Shown here piece by piece: positions 12,517 to 25,865 of a DNA stretch of 64,000 nt (position 1 is the stretch's first letter; every line of letters begins with the position of its first letter). The DNA lies in contig UZAN01039692.1 of NCBI GenBank assembly GCA_900618425.1, positions 1-64,000 on the forward strand. The letters run 5' to 3'. Origin of the DNA: Echinostoma caproni (Eukaryota > Platyhelminthes > Trematoda > Plagiorchiida > Echinostomatidae). A program made the translations under genes and the position numbers. The notes beneath the pieces are model-generated. The model saw only the letters and a program-made list of their open reading frames with translations. It searched no databases and was not told the origin of the DNA.

Positions 12517-13847
12517 GACCACTTCATCCATTTCATCGGGACACATTTGATGTTTTTCGGGATTCAGTGGGCATTCGAACGATAGCTTAAAGTTTCACTT
12601 GAATAGATATTACCCGTTCTAGATTGGGTTATATAATTTTGAATTATCTGTAACTGATCCTTCCTTTCTCAATGAATTTATTCAAGATTTAGAATATTAA
12701 TAGAACTCTGATTACTTTGTTTTTAAAAAATTCATGCAGTGAAAGTTACAGCGGTAAGTGGGGGTGTTAAATTCTTATACCGATGAAACTATGCAGTAAA
12801 TAATCGGACTACACATTGACCCAGGACAAATCAATAAATCGACACATTCACAAAACTTTCCTTCGGAAAGGCATCGTAACTGAAGCTAAACACGATTCAA
12901 TTTTCAGTTGTAGCATACGTAACAAACAACAGAACGGAATCACGTGAAACGGTTCGACTTTTCTCTCCCATCGTTGCGCGCACCCGCGCCTGTGTGTTCT
13001 CAGTCACGCAAATTGTTATACTCGCCTGTCGCAAAACGGTTTGTGGGTGGAATCACAATGATCGATACAAGTAGAAAAAGGAGAGTATGGATCGCTGATA
13101 CCTACTATCTATCCTGCCTTGTGACAATCTAGGCCATTTGTCTGGAGCGTGAAAGACCTAATCATTCACGGTTTTTCGGGATGAAAAAAAACAACAGGCA
13201 CGCAAAGACATCAGCACAAACTGTGAGGATGATTGAAAGTGCTTGAAGTGCATGGGTGAATGGAAAGCAATAAACAGAAGGTGAATGAAGATAGGTAGAC
13301 TGTTTATTTATCTATTCATTGAACAAAAGGATCCTTGATAGATATTTTATTGCAACCGATGCCACATACTCGACAGGTCACTTACGTTTCACCGGAAGGA
13401 CAACACAACTGAGAAACGTAGGACAACACTCTTAAAAGGTATTTAATATGATACCTTTTGTTGAGATAGAGAGATCGGATTCCTCCAACACAAAGTACGG
13501 TATCATTGCCTCTGAAGAGTTAAACAGGTGCTAGAATAAAGTCGGTTTCCTAGATTATAATTTGTCATTATGAAACTCTAGAGTGAATCTTTATTACTTC
13601 ATTAGAAAACCAGTATTTGGAATAGGAATATTCTGGTTTTGTCCTTTAAGTGGATTTTCAAAGCAAATTAATCTATCACCGAAAAAAACGAACATGTATC
13701 CATCATGTGTGCATACAAAATCATTTGCAATTTATATTAAGAATTCATAGATCATGAGTTATTTGAGTTCGTATTGGATTCACCACGTATGTGAGCACAA
13801 ATATGCATACTCATGTAAGCTCTAGTTTTTGACCCTCGACACGAGAC

Positions 13848-13960
13848 AACCAGTACGGGTTACGATTCTTGATTCAGTAATGAGCGGTGCGACTTCCAGG
13901 ATTGATACAAAATCTATACGCACTACTGCCGAGTCCCAAGAAGAACAACATAACTTTAGG
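13848..13960 (+). mobile_element. Decayed tRNA-headed SINE copy with degenerate hammerhead core (family 1)
   Basis: The stretch aligns by eye with the copy at 29105-29276. A B-box-like GGTGCGACTTCC sits at 13885-13896, then GATACAAAA, then ACGCACTA and CTGCCGA (13926-13932), where the other copies have CTGATGA or CTAACGA. GTCC, CAAGAA and GAAC follow as a broken helix II, and then AACA replaces the catalytic GAAA. The order and spacing match a hammerhead, but the essential core bases are mutated, so it should be inactive. The boundaries are approximate. Confidence 0.5.
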
Positions 13961-13974
13961 CTTTCAAAAACCTC

Positions 13975-16900
13975 GGGTCGGAAATAAAAATTTTAATTAT
14001 ATAATTAGATTAATTAGTGTGGCGCAATTTCATTTCCTGCGTATCAGCTTATCTATATATCTTCATTCCTCAATGCAACTAAATTTATACTCAACTGAGA
14101 GAGACATATTTCGATTAAATATACCTTATAATTAGAAATTATCAGAAGCAAAAATAAATGGTGAAAACCAAAACCCTTAGAAATTACCAAGTTATGATAT
14201 TGACCTAAATAATAATTGTTTTATATAGTCTTGTAACTGATGACCATTTTCAGCAAAAACGACAACCAGTGTTTCGCTGCATCGAGAACGTCTTCACATA
14301 GAGGGCTAAGCATACACCTCCGTATGAACGAATAGAGCGAAATTCCAGGAATTAGTTATGCACAACCTCCGCCGCCACTATCAGTGTTAGCTTGAGCCAG
14401 TCACATTTTATTCGAATAGATTAAAATGTCATATGACTAGATCAATACGAATTTACTTACTGTTTTCTGATTGTACATAAAGGAATTTTACCATATCCTT
14501 TTCCATAAATTGATTGTGTTTTGTCTTCAATTTTCCTGGTTTTGCTTTTAACCTCTAATCACAGAAGTGCTAATACCTGATATTTCGTTCATTCTACAAT
14601 AACATATTAGACTCAGAGTTTATCAAAAAGCAGTGCTTCGGATGAAATGTCAGTGTTTGATATTTAATAAAACCACGTCTTCAAAAACATAGATAGTCAT
14701 TTGATGTTTCTATCACCGCGAATAATTCCCCAAGCCCGTTTTGAGGTCGGGTTCAAATTTAACTCAATAAATTACTAACTTTTCTGACAAGCCAAATCTG
14801 TTAGAAATCAAACGTTTCTACGCAGCTCGCTTGTTTAATTTCTCTGATAAAAATAATGATGTTGAAAGTTATATTTTGAAACCCATCCATTTTCCACGGC
14901 TCTCTTCATAATCTGCAGAGTGCGTTCGTATGCTTAAAGCTTGTTCCCAAGGTGAGTTGATCAGCAAGATCAGGTACATAAATAACCTTGCTTAAACTGC
15001 GGACGTACCGAAGATCTGGAACGAAGGAATATAAAATAAATGATAACTAAATTTATTGAATCCATTGTAGATCCTTTATGGATTACGCACTGTCATACCA
15101 TTATCTGACTGAAAAAACTCGAGGACAGTGCTTCGAGTTCATTTGATGCATGTGAAAACTATTTGATGTACAGTCGGATCAATAAAAGCACGAGAATGGC
15201 GATTTTTCGCAGACTACACAAGGAATAGGTTTTCATTCTCGAAGTTAAAGAAATTCACAAGTTTCTGCTCAACTTAAGTTATTCCGATATTGCCTAAACT
15301 GACATATACCTCAATCAAGGGAAACGTATACTTACACCAAGATGCCTCACACAGCTCATGGCAGGAAACTTACGCATGCAGCTAGTCAGAACAGAAACTC
15401 GACCCCAGACTTCAGGCTCACACCGTGCAAAAAACAGCCTTCATTTAAAGCGAGTTTTAGCTAAGTATGCGAAATATAGTATGGCGAATTTAATGGTCTA
15501 TGAAGATTTCTTGCTATGGTGTACAAAACTCATACACGAAAATCAAAATACTCATACAGCAGTGATCATTCACGGTTTGTTTGCTCGGGTTACGTTCATT
15601 TGCGTATTACTCTTTTTTCCAAAAGAGAAACACTGAAGCCCGAAGATAAAATGCTTTCTTAGGAACGAAGAGCTGCTAAACTTTGCGTGCGTTACAGATG
15701 TAATAAACAAACTGATTTTCCCTTTCTTTGATGGAAGACATACCAGGCGATTAATCTTGAGATAAACAAGCCAGACAATACGTTTTGAAACGTTACGTAT
15801 GCTCCAATGTTATTTGCGTGTCAAGATTATCTTATGTGTAGAACTTCATATTCAGCCAAGATTTAGACACACACTCTTTAAGAATGATAATCTTTTAAAA
15901 GGTGTACGATTCTAACGGATTCAAATATTTCGGAGCGTTCAATATACACAACCCGGTCTTCATCGGAGAAAACGTTTAAATTAGTGCTCCAACGGTCCCA
16001 ATGTTGGGTGTTATGGGTGTTATGCACATGTCAAATCTTCGAAATTGACATTCGTGGCAGCTCTAACAGAGGTTGTAAGCACAGTTTGATCTATAAGAGT
16101 GTCTCTACATCAATTATTCTTAGATATTATTCGTGAAGTTGTACATATTCGTAATTGGACTTTAAAGGAATCGGCGAACCGTGCCAACTTCCTGTTCACA
16201 TAACAGTCACTAACAAACACATGCATATAAAACCTCTTGTTAAATGCTGGTAGATGGCTTCAGCATATGCTACTTCCAAGTGCTTCTGGTATCTTTCCAG
16301 ACGGATAAGTAATGAGTTAAACATTTGGTCACCGCTTGTTGTACTAAGCCAAATGCATTTCCTCAAGGAACTGGTTGATAACTGTTACCTTGTAATACCA
16401 TATTATTAGCGTTTTGAAAGGTGGAAAAGCGAAATTATCACTGTGACTAGATGCCGATAAGTTCAACTAATTGGCTAAAGCCAATGCGAGTTCAACGTTG
16501 GTGATTGGAATGGTGAATGACGCCTGCTTCAAACATTAATCTAACTAAATCGCAACACGTCCGGAGAAGGACAAATAGAAGTGTTTTGCAGTCATTCTTG
16601 AGAAATAGTTTGTGGATCGAATATCTACTAGTACTACTACTACTACTTGCTAGGAAAACAATCATCATCATTCAACAAGCAGCTGTGGCAGACTTGATCA
16701 AAAAGATCATCAGAAAACAACTTCATCGTGTATTTCGCACTGTGCGATATGGAATAATTTGTCAACATTCGGCAGTTGAACGAATCACGACGAACACGCG
16801 CATTATATATGTATGTATATATATCACTGCGCTCTCAGAATTCATCACACTGTTTAATTTAAACTGCCACTTCTATTTACGTTGTAGTGGTTGGGATAAA

Positions 16901-19900
16901 CGTGCCTAGTTCACCTTGCGAAAAAAAAACAATCTGTATCCAACTAGCTAAAACAATACAGTCCGTTATCCATTAAAATCACTGTTATGTAAGCGGTATG
17001 CTCAGCGGTTTTATTCACAAATTCATCACAATTTGCTTTGGATGTAAATAAACTACCTTCTGCATTCGCAATTCTGTAGCGACTGACCGTACAAGTACCA
17101 TATTCGATTATTTCAAAACATCGGAGGAAGTTCATCAACAAATTGCTTCATTGACGATTCGTTTTTTATCCCTGTATTGTGCACATGTGTTCCCATTAGT
17201 CAATGGCATTGGGACTGAAAGACATCTGTCGGAAGATGTTCATTCAACCTTCTTAATCTCTTGCGCGAAAATACCAGGCACATGTAGTGCAGATTGGTAT
17301 GGCAAATCCAAGTAAACGGAAGTGTGGAGATAAGCAAATCTTCATCCATCATAAACGAAAAGTCAGCTCCGCGGCAAGTAAATCAATTACTTCAATTGAT
17401 TCTGGGGCTTCTAGTGGAGCAACACAGGTGAAAGAATAACTCCTCGATAATTGCACTGCATGTAGTTGAGCGCGGTTTAAAGTCTAAGTAGGATCAATGT
17501 GTTTGGTTTTCAGCAAATATTTTCAAAAAAAATTCTCTGGGATTTTAGAGACTTCAAATATCGCGTTTCATTTCTGTAATCTACTTCACGAACCACTTTT
17601 TAACCTTCAACGTTGCAAAAATACTCAATTCACTTGCCGCAGAGTTGCATCTTATCGTAAAAGTATCTGCTCATATGTACACCTCCGTTCAGTAGGATGC
17701 ACCAACACATGCGACTGTTTAAGTAGCCTCAGCTATTGAGAAGAAAACAACTTATTAACATCCCGTCTTCCTTGGGTATTGAAGCGTTATTGTATAGTCA
17801 ATGTGCCAATTTACCTAATTATCTCACCGGTGAAAAAGTGAACGTCCGCAACCATGCTTTCATAATTTGGACACTAAGGCAGTAGCTTTATTTAACACGC
17901 TATCTCGGTTTTTTAAATTCGTTTTTCCGTAGAAGAGAAGGAAACGTATGGCCTGTGTGGTGCAAAGAATTATCCTGCAGCAGTAACTTGTTTATTTTAT
18001 TTTAAAGGAAACCGCACTATCTCAAATCCTGCCAAACTAATTCAGAATCAAAATCCCCTCGCGCTTGATAAGTACAAGGAAAACTTACATAGAATTGGAA
18101 CGAATATGTAAGTTACTGAAGTGTAATCAATAATGTTATCAATCTTCCAAACGTTTTCGAGCCTTTCAACAGTGTAGAGTTCAACGCTCACAAAACACCA
18201 TCATTATTACTAGTGTTTTATGCATAATGTGTATTAACTTCACAAAAATTGTAGATAAATATTCTGCTTTGCAATAATGTGAAGTAGAGCAAACATAGCA
18301 GAAGCTTCAGAAGGTAAGTATTAGTATCTGAAATACAATTGGCGGACAACGTCAGCACAAAATCATCAAATGAAATGTATACAAGCAAACCGAGGAGTGA
18401 TATCTGGTGCGAAATTTTTAACAGCATCCAGTTCGATATTCATGGAAGATCATCGGCCTCACTAGCATTTAAATCTCTAGTGATTCGCTTGTTACTTGAG
18501 CCTTCTCCTGACGCTACATATCGTGCTTTGCATTACACGTTGCTTCTTATTTTCTTTTGTTCTGATTATTAGAATAAACGAACAGCTCTTGAAAAAAGAA
18601 CGGCAACAGAGCATGCATGTAGAAGTAGCGGATTAGCGGAGGGCGTAACGAAACCTGTGTATATGGGAGCAAATTTTATATTATTAAATTTATAAAGGAT
18701 GAGGTATTGCAACCGGTTGCATATCGATAACCGGTGGATCAAAAATTCCCTAAACCTCCACTGACTAGTTAGTGTAGCATTGGTTAACTGCAATTTCCTT
18801 CTGACAGGATTTTTTATATACTTGACTCTTCCATTCTGCTCTGTAGCAAATCTGCTTTTTAGAGTCTCCTGACATCGATACAGAGTACGCTGTTGATTCA
18901 TCAAACTTCAACGTCTTTCACCGACATTTACGATTTTAAGCAAACTGATTTTTGTAATTCAAAGGAAAATTCAACATAAACTCAATATGTTTGCTTGATT
19001 AGTGTTTATCACTTCAACAACTGATTGATCGTTTAAGGACGGCTGATGTAACATTTGGTAAATTGCATTGTAAAGTCCTGTAGGTAATGCAGAACGACAC
19101 AGCGGACGGTTTTTTATTTATTCATACGTTGCTTTATGATAGCAATAAATTGCTTTGTTATTGCTAAGCAGATAACCAAACAAATTGATGTAAAGAATAA
19201 ATAATCAGTTCGTTTGTATTCCTAATCACCTGCAACAAAATCAACTGTAGCAATTATCAATATGAAAATAACTCCACACATACTAGGAAATAAGCACAAC
19301 TTAAAAGCAGGGGTAAAAATATGGCGCATGTAAGAAACTGTTTGTCTCAGGAATGGCAATAAATGGACAGTTTAAAAGTCGAATGGTTTCTCCAGGAAAT
19401 TACATTATTGGCGTTTGCTGTGATAAACTGCTTGCTTTTCTTGCCTACTCTTTTCTTTTTTTTTCGTGTGCGTTGCTTTCTGTCCTCCTAATCAGGTTTT
19501 GGTTAGTTATTAAAGTTCACGTTTATTTTGCACAAGTTGTTTTTCGGTCTACTTTCTCACTTCCATAACATACATTTGTAAAGTTGCCTTCTCAAATAGA
19601 TAGGCATGAGACACTTGAAGTTCAGTTTCTTCTACCTATCTCTGCTGAACATAAGTACACATTATTGGCGTAATAAAAAGAGATTAGTATTTCAAGCGAT
19701 CCGGTTTATTTTGGTCTCTAAAAATGAATGATGTTCTGGCTTAAGTTTTGCGACATAATGACATATTGGTGTCACCATTCGTATTCGATAACCTATTTAT
19801 TTCAACAGCATTTCGGCAAACTATAATTTCTGACCACTAGAAAAATTGGTACGGTTTTCTCGTGAAAAAATATTTCAATTGAATGTTGAACGCAACCAGT

Positions 19901-22650
19901 ATATTTTATGGCACTCACCTGGAGGATAAAATAGATTTTGTTCGAAATTTCACAATTTGGGCTAAAATTATTGAGAAGGTTTATCTGAACGTTGCACTTC
20001 TATGAGCCTTCAAACCCAAAGTGATTAAGAAATTATAAGACATCTACTTTCCAGCAACTCGTATCACAATTTTACCAATTCACACCAATATATACCTTTC
20101 CTATAAAATCCTTTACACAGATATTACGCCGATGATACTAAAATCTGTCCTAGAACTACTTTAATGTATTTAGTAAACAACTTTATTTTTGTATCTGCGT
20201 ATTTATATTGGACGTTTCTTTGTTCACATTCTATTCGATGGAGACATTTGTGGGAAACCAGGTACCAAAATGAAAGTAAGGATACCATCCTGAAGGTCAT
20301 AATGTGATAGCCGATGTGATATCCCGATCAGTCAATCTGGTAATTGGTGCGTTTCACTCCCTCCCACATGGACATTCAAAAGATACCCAGGTTCCGGTGA
20401 CAATTTGCCATAAACAAACATCGCTGTTTAAAGTGTGGGTTAGAATTGCGACACTCAGACGAAATAGCAATTCTTTTCACTATCTTGACAGCTGATCGAG
20501 TTCCGTATGATGTAAATATTTGGCGCTGTGCCAAAACACTGAGAATCACAAATTGGTGCTAGTTACTCTGCCATCGCTTAAAAATACTTAAACCTGGCGG
20601 TCTTTCGTTCTTCGAACTGTGTAATTAGGTGTGAAATATTTGGTGTTGAGTATTTTTTTTACAAATCCTGCTCATGTTAATGATCGAAGCTAAAATCGGG
20701 TGTCAGTTTACAAACCAAACAAGAATTGGCCTGATCACGATTGGCCCAGAACAAGTCAGCCTCACCAAAGCTGTCGAGTAAACAGTTATAATTTTCTTAC
20801 CAACAGTAAACAACCGGTATATTCAATATTCACGGTGAACGGGCAAACGAAACTCACTGACCAAACTCCGTTTTATCTAGTGATTGACAACAGCATGCCA
20901 ACAATATCCAGATGGGATAATTTTGAGCTATTTAACCCCAAAAGTTGATTACTGAAGCAGCGTCGTGAATTATTTATCAGTGTGTGAATTTTTTGAAAAA
21001 TACAATGGGTTTATGCGTTTGACCCAAACATCCATCGTTGATGATATTCAACATGTTTTGTAGCATGTGACAAGGAAAAGGCATTACGGATCCAATTTTA
21101 TCTCTGCCGCCAAGTGGGTTAACAAAATAAATTTTGGTTTTGTGACAGAGCACTGTATTTGGCGGCATTCCAATAAGTCTAAAGTAACATTTTCTGTCAC
21201 CATTTTCCGAATCCTGATATATAGGCTTCTAATTTGTGTATATCTCAGTTGTTATCGCCAAAAAATGACTGTTTTCTCCCGTTTACTATTTCTCTATATT
21301 TTTTGACACGGTTTGTTTGGTGCAGCATCTGTAAAGATTGGTTTCATGTTTATATATGCCTCAATTCACACTATATCTACCTTGATCAACTTTGGCGTGC
21401 ATTACCACAACACCATATATACAATGACATAGTTTAGTATACAGATTGTTTTTGCTCTATAGTTGTTCTTAATTCTTGTTATTATTCAGTCATTTTATTT
21501 GCATAATTTCCGTGGAACTGGCACCCCGACTTAGCTCCAACTACTGTCCGTTGAAGTACTGTAGTTAGCAAAACTAAATTATCTTACGTTGAAGTGACTG
21601 CGGAAATTCAAAGAAATGTTGTCATCTCTCAGTATTTTTCTTCTCTCTGATCTAATGGATTACATCAATATATCAAATAGTACTAATGGACGCTTCATTA
21701 TCAAATTCTTTGTGATTTGTAACCGTAATCAGGAGTACTTTATTGTACAACATCTAAGACATTAGTAATCTCATCCACGAAATCAGTCAATCATTTCCAG
21801 TTTTCTACTTAATAGTAATCCCGTTAGTTCTTCAGCTGTTGAATGTTGTCAGCGAAAATGATAACAACTTTGAATGATTTACGTCCAATGTTTCGAAGCA
21901 TTTTAAATTTTGAGTATCGTTTAATTTCGCAAATCGGTTTATCGTTCCAAAAAATCACTTTAGAGCTTCACCGTGAAATGTTTGTCTCTTTTTATGTGGA
22001 AATCGTACCGAGATATTTCGCAGATTGATTATATCTGAGGAATCTATTCATAAAATGTCAGTAAAAGCGCTCACAGAATCATAACCTTAGTTGTGGAGAC
22101 AAAAAATGAGCAAGCAGTCGGCATTACTCCATATCTTACTTAACATGATCTTACATGCAACCGCCGAAAGTAAGCTACTTTGAAGACAATTTCAAACCAA
22201 TAAAATACGTAGACAGCCTAGCCTGGCTCGGTTAGAATGCAATTTTTTTCACACAGGACTCCAGAAAAGGAAATAAATAAGATTGAAAACTTCATCGTGA
22301 AAACTCGCTACTCTTATCATTTTATAACTAACCTCTTGAGAAGGACCAAGTTTAACCCTGTTTCAAAGTCCCAAAGAACAAACTGTATCTTCATTCGCCA
22401 TTGGAGTAAGACAGCATTTTAAACCGCGTCAATAGACAGCTAATACCTGCAGTGGATAAAATACAACTCATTTCATACACCCTGTGTTTGCGATTAGTCG
22501 GAACTACAAGGACGTCTGTGGTGAAATATTTCCACTGATTTATTAACACGAAATTGCAGCGCTTGGAAATTTCTTTTCAAAACTTTCCATCAAGGTTTTA
22601 CATATGAAACACTTTAAAGGAAGCATTGAGTAATCAGCTTCAGCTTAATG
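13975..22650. other. Non-coding region; no gene recognised
   Basis: No gene can be supported. The region contains a CTA/ACT trinucleotide run at 16625 and otherwise AT-rich unique-looking sequence. The longest frame (16517-16909 plus, 130 codons) crosses the simple repeat, and its leucine/isoleucine-rich middle comes from that repeat. I see no known domain in any frame. Confidence 0.55.
16625..16648. repeat. ACT trinucleotide microsatellite
   Basis: CTACTAGT is followed by five consecutive ACT/CTA units. Confidence 0.85.
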
Positions 22651-22655
22651 AAAGC

Positions 22656-22788
22656 GGTGGTGACCCGGTGGTAATGTAACCAAGTTATAACCCCAGTAGA
22701 CGTGTGTTCAAATCCCATCACCTTCGCTCAACTTCCTAACTTTCTCTCTCTCTGTTGTATAGCAGCCCTTTAGTCAATCACTTCCTCC
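22656..22788 (+). mobile_element. tRNA-derived SINE copy (family 2)
   Basis: The head (22656-22722) is tRNA-like. It opens with GGTGGTG, which pairs with the closing CATCACC, has an A-box-like CCCGGTGGTAATG, and carries the B box GTTCAAATCCC at 22706-22716. The tail runs ACTTTCTC, a short CT run, TGTTG and CAGCCCTTT. The same head and tail occur on the opposite strand at 27554-27683, which marks this as a dispersed Pol III retroposon and not a tRNA gene. The anticodon arm is too damaged to assign an isotype. A CT microsatellite has grown within the tail. Confidence 0.6.
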
Positions 22789-24728
22789 ATCTTGCAAATG
22801 GTATTCTTGTATATTTAATAAAAGGTTGGAAAAATGAAAGTGGAAAACGAAAAGATTACTGCCATAAGGTAAGAATTAATTTCACAATTAAAGTTGGTAA
22901 TCTTGTGAGAGGTTCACAGAAGAGGTTATCTGTTTCTACAAAAAAATAGAAAATAATCCTGGTGATTCTAATTAGATGAGTTTGTGAAATTGGTCATTGC
23001 ATAGAGAAAAAACAATTACTCGGTCCATTATGTTCATGACAACAGTATATGTACCTTATTTAGACAGTTGAGGTTTCCCATGTTTGATTTGTGTGACTTT
23101 AACGGTGATAAAATACGTACCACACAGACCAGAGTGAATTGTATTGATGATTAGAATTTCTTCGACAATATTTTCGGTACCTAATAAACTGACGTTTCGG
23201 AGTCAGTCTGACAATAATATAAACTGTTGCATTCCGGGAACAGGCCAGACATCGTGTTCTGCAGTGGGTTATAATGGTTTTTCATTCATCGGGCACCACA
23301 AGCATATGCCCATCGATTTAAGCGAATAACGGTGAATTCTAGGACAGTCCGGTTTTGTTAGAATAAATAATAGTGGGTTAGGACTTCACAAGATTATAAA
23401 ATACACCACAAAGACAGCTCTGTCAGTAGCTTCTGCTAAGTTCTTCCGCATGTTCTAGGTTTATGTTCCTGTAAGTGAATATTAGATCTCATTCAATACC
23501 GCCGTGTTTACCATATTTATTTACAATTTTTTTCTGTGTGCAGTCGGATAAATGTCGTGCAACAATTATCTCACTTACTCAATATCAGTTTTAAGTGCCG
23601 ATGGAGTACATGTACTACTCTCTGTGAAAGCGAAACTACTCACCATGTTCGGTTGATACCACAGTGGCTTACAGCCTTGCTTAATTCCATTAACCCTATT
23701 GGATCAAAAAAGATATTACATATGTTAATACAAGACAGTAGCGAATACTAAACTAATTGTCCTTGCACTTTGCGTAAAACATGAAACAACTGGTCCCACT
23801 GAAACAACTCCAAGAGATGAAAAATGTCTTCAAATGATAACATTCCGATGAATCTCCTCCATGACTACTAAACGTTTGCCAAGTCTTTGCTTGGTTACTG
23901 ATCCCTTCCTACACATTTGGTCGCCTAATATGTGAATAAGAGAGTAAAAATATTACTTTATTGATATTTCCTTCATTTTGTTTTAATTTTGCTTTATTTT
24001 TGTTCAATTGGTAATATATCGTTGTCAAGAGAGCATTAGACACATGCACATTTATTCAACGTAAGCTTAGATCTAGCATTATTCTGCTGATTAATCGAAC
24101 TTTAGAAGTGAATGCTTGGGGTAATACATATAAACGAAATTTCTTCGCATTTCCACGTTATTTATTTGCATTTATGGGAAAATTTTACGGTTCATTTATT
24201 AAGTTATATTCACTTAGTTACATGTTTTCAGCGTGCACATTAATTTATATTTTCCGATTTCGGGCACATTTTGGCTTATTTAAATCACTTACCATGGGCA
24301 AAACATTTCACTTCTGCTATCGGCGGCCTTTGATCGCATGCACGTGTTTGCTCAAAAGATTGATCCCCTTCAAAGTACCTTAGTTATTCGGCTTCCTTTA
24401 CGTCAATGGGTGAGATCATGTTATGTCCGGATCTCGTTTGATCACAATATACACACAACAAGATATCACACGATGACACACGAGGAACACACGTACCTCA
24501 ACGGCCACACTATTCGTCTAGCCTCACGAGTACGATCACAGCACAGATTAGACGCCACGAGCACTAGTAGCCTTCTCCCAGCTACGTAAGCAAGAACACA
24601 GTTAGTGCACAGGAACGTGTACTCGACACACAGGAAAGCAAGTCAATTTTCAAGTTTTAATCGGATGCTTATATGGGTCTCGAAATAGCATCGATTAAAT
24701 GCAATAAAAGATTATGTCAATCAAGTAC

Positions 24729-24794
24729 AGTTAGCAAAGTTCGATCGATCATAAGTCACGGAGTTAGCAAATTTCAATCGATCACGGATCGGAC
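24729..24794. repeat. Diverged 33-bp tandem duplication
   Basis: AGTTAGCAAAGTTCGATCG (from 24729) recurs as AGTTAGCAAATTTCAATCG (from 24762). The period is 33 bases and the two copies differ at a few positions. Confidence 0.65.
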
Positions 24795-25839
24795 GGACGG
24801 AGTGAATGTCTCCGTATGACGCGATATGATTGATTATTCTCCACGAGATTGGTATTGATTGGAGATGTTCCGAATTGCAGACACTCGAAAAATAGTCAGT
24901 TTTAGGTAAAAATAGTCTTTTTCCCTAACAGATAAATAAACAAAATGCCTACGAGTCGCTTCACGAGTGGCACTTCGGTATCGATCAACGATATGACTAA
25001 AGTGTATTTAATCTGCAAGTCAATTCGCCAGTTTTTACACAGAGATGAGTTTTGGATTCCCAAAATAATCTACTAAACTCTCTTGAGTAGATCTCTAATC
25101 CATTAATGGCTGAATGCATTTTCACTCAATAATGTCCAATGACATTTGATTCAAAGGAATGCAACCCAACAAGGATACATCTATTACTGGTTTATGACCA
25201 GAAGCAACAAATGTTTTCTGTCCCGTGTTAACTTACAAAGAATCAGATATACTTTCCAAAAGTAATTGCTCCCTTGACTCAATAGTGAAAGAACTTTAAT
25301 GTCGGTCGGATTAGCAACATTTACGACATTTTGGACAAAACTGCTCCTCCGATGCGGTGCGGAAATAGTCTTCGAGTCGATTGTTTATTTATGGATGATT
25401 TTCTGAACACTCAGGGCACTCTGAACTGAAATCAGGGCAAACGGACTAATATTTTCATTGCTGTTAACAACGCAATCCCGAATATAATCACGAAGATGGG
25501 ATGTGCACACAAACAAATAACCGTAGACGGTATTTTGATACAGTTTCACTACGTATACAAATTTCGAGTCAGAAATATTATGATTTTATAAAAGTTGTTG
25601 ACAGGGTTCAACTTTAATGGGTTTCATACGACTCTCCATGTTCACTAGAATTCCCCATCAATCGTTCCGACACACGATTGTTACCCAGGAATCAAAAAAT
25701 AAAGAACACGCAGTATTGTGCTAAGCGATATTTTCTTGGTGAAAGAGCTAAATAATCATTACTCGGGGGGATACACGCGATGAAAAGAAGTAAGTACTAA
25801 GAAAGAAACCCTATTAGAACAAACGGAAGCAAACATCTC

Positions 25840-25865
25840 TTCTCCCCCCTGATCAGAGGGGAGAA
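25840..25865. other. 26-bp near-perfect palindrome
   Basis: TTCTCCCC (25840-25847) is the exact reverse complement of GGGGAGAA (25858-25865). The centre contains the self-complementary TGATCA. One mismatched position separates the arms from the centre. Confidence 0.75.

Larger units (their letters stand above)
6881..13845. other. Non-coding region; no gene recognised
   Basis: AT-rich sequence with many short open frames on both strands, none with a recognisable domain, splice-site logic or coding bias. Identifiable items are an AT run at 8833, an ATG run at 10433, a triple AGGTCA-type motif at 11161 and a hairpin at 12494. The longer open frames (7439-7687 minus, 8450-8821 minus, 10551-10916 plus) look like chance readings. 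Confidence 0.6.

Noticed and set aside
16517..16909. 130-codon open frame
   Set aside because: Its hydrophobic middle comes from the ACT microsatellite, and nothing else resembles a protein.
22365..22395. AAAGTCCCAAAGAACAAACTG as a hammerhead relic
   Set aside because: Only the helix II-like words match. There is no core box and no flanking SINE sequence.
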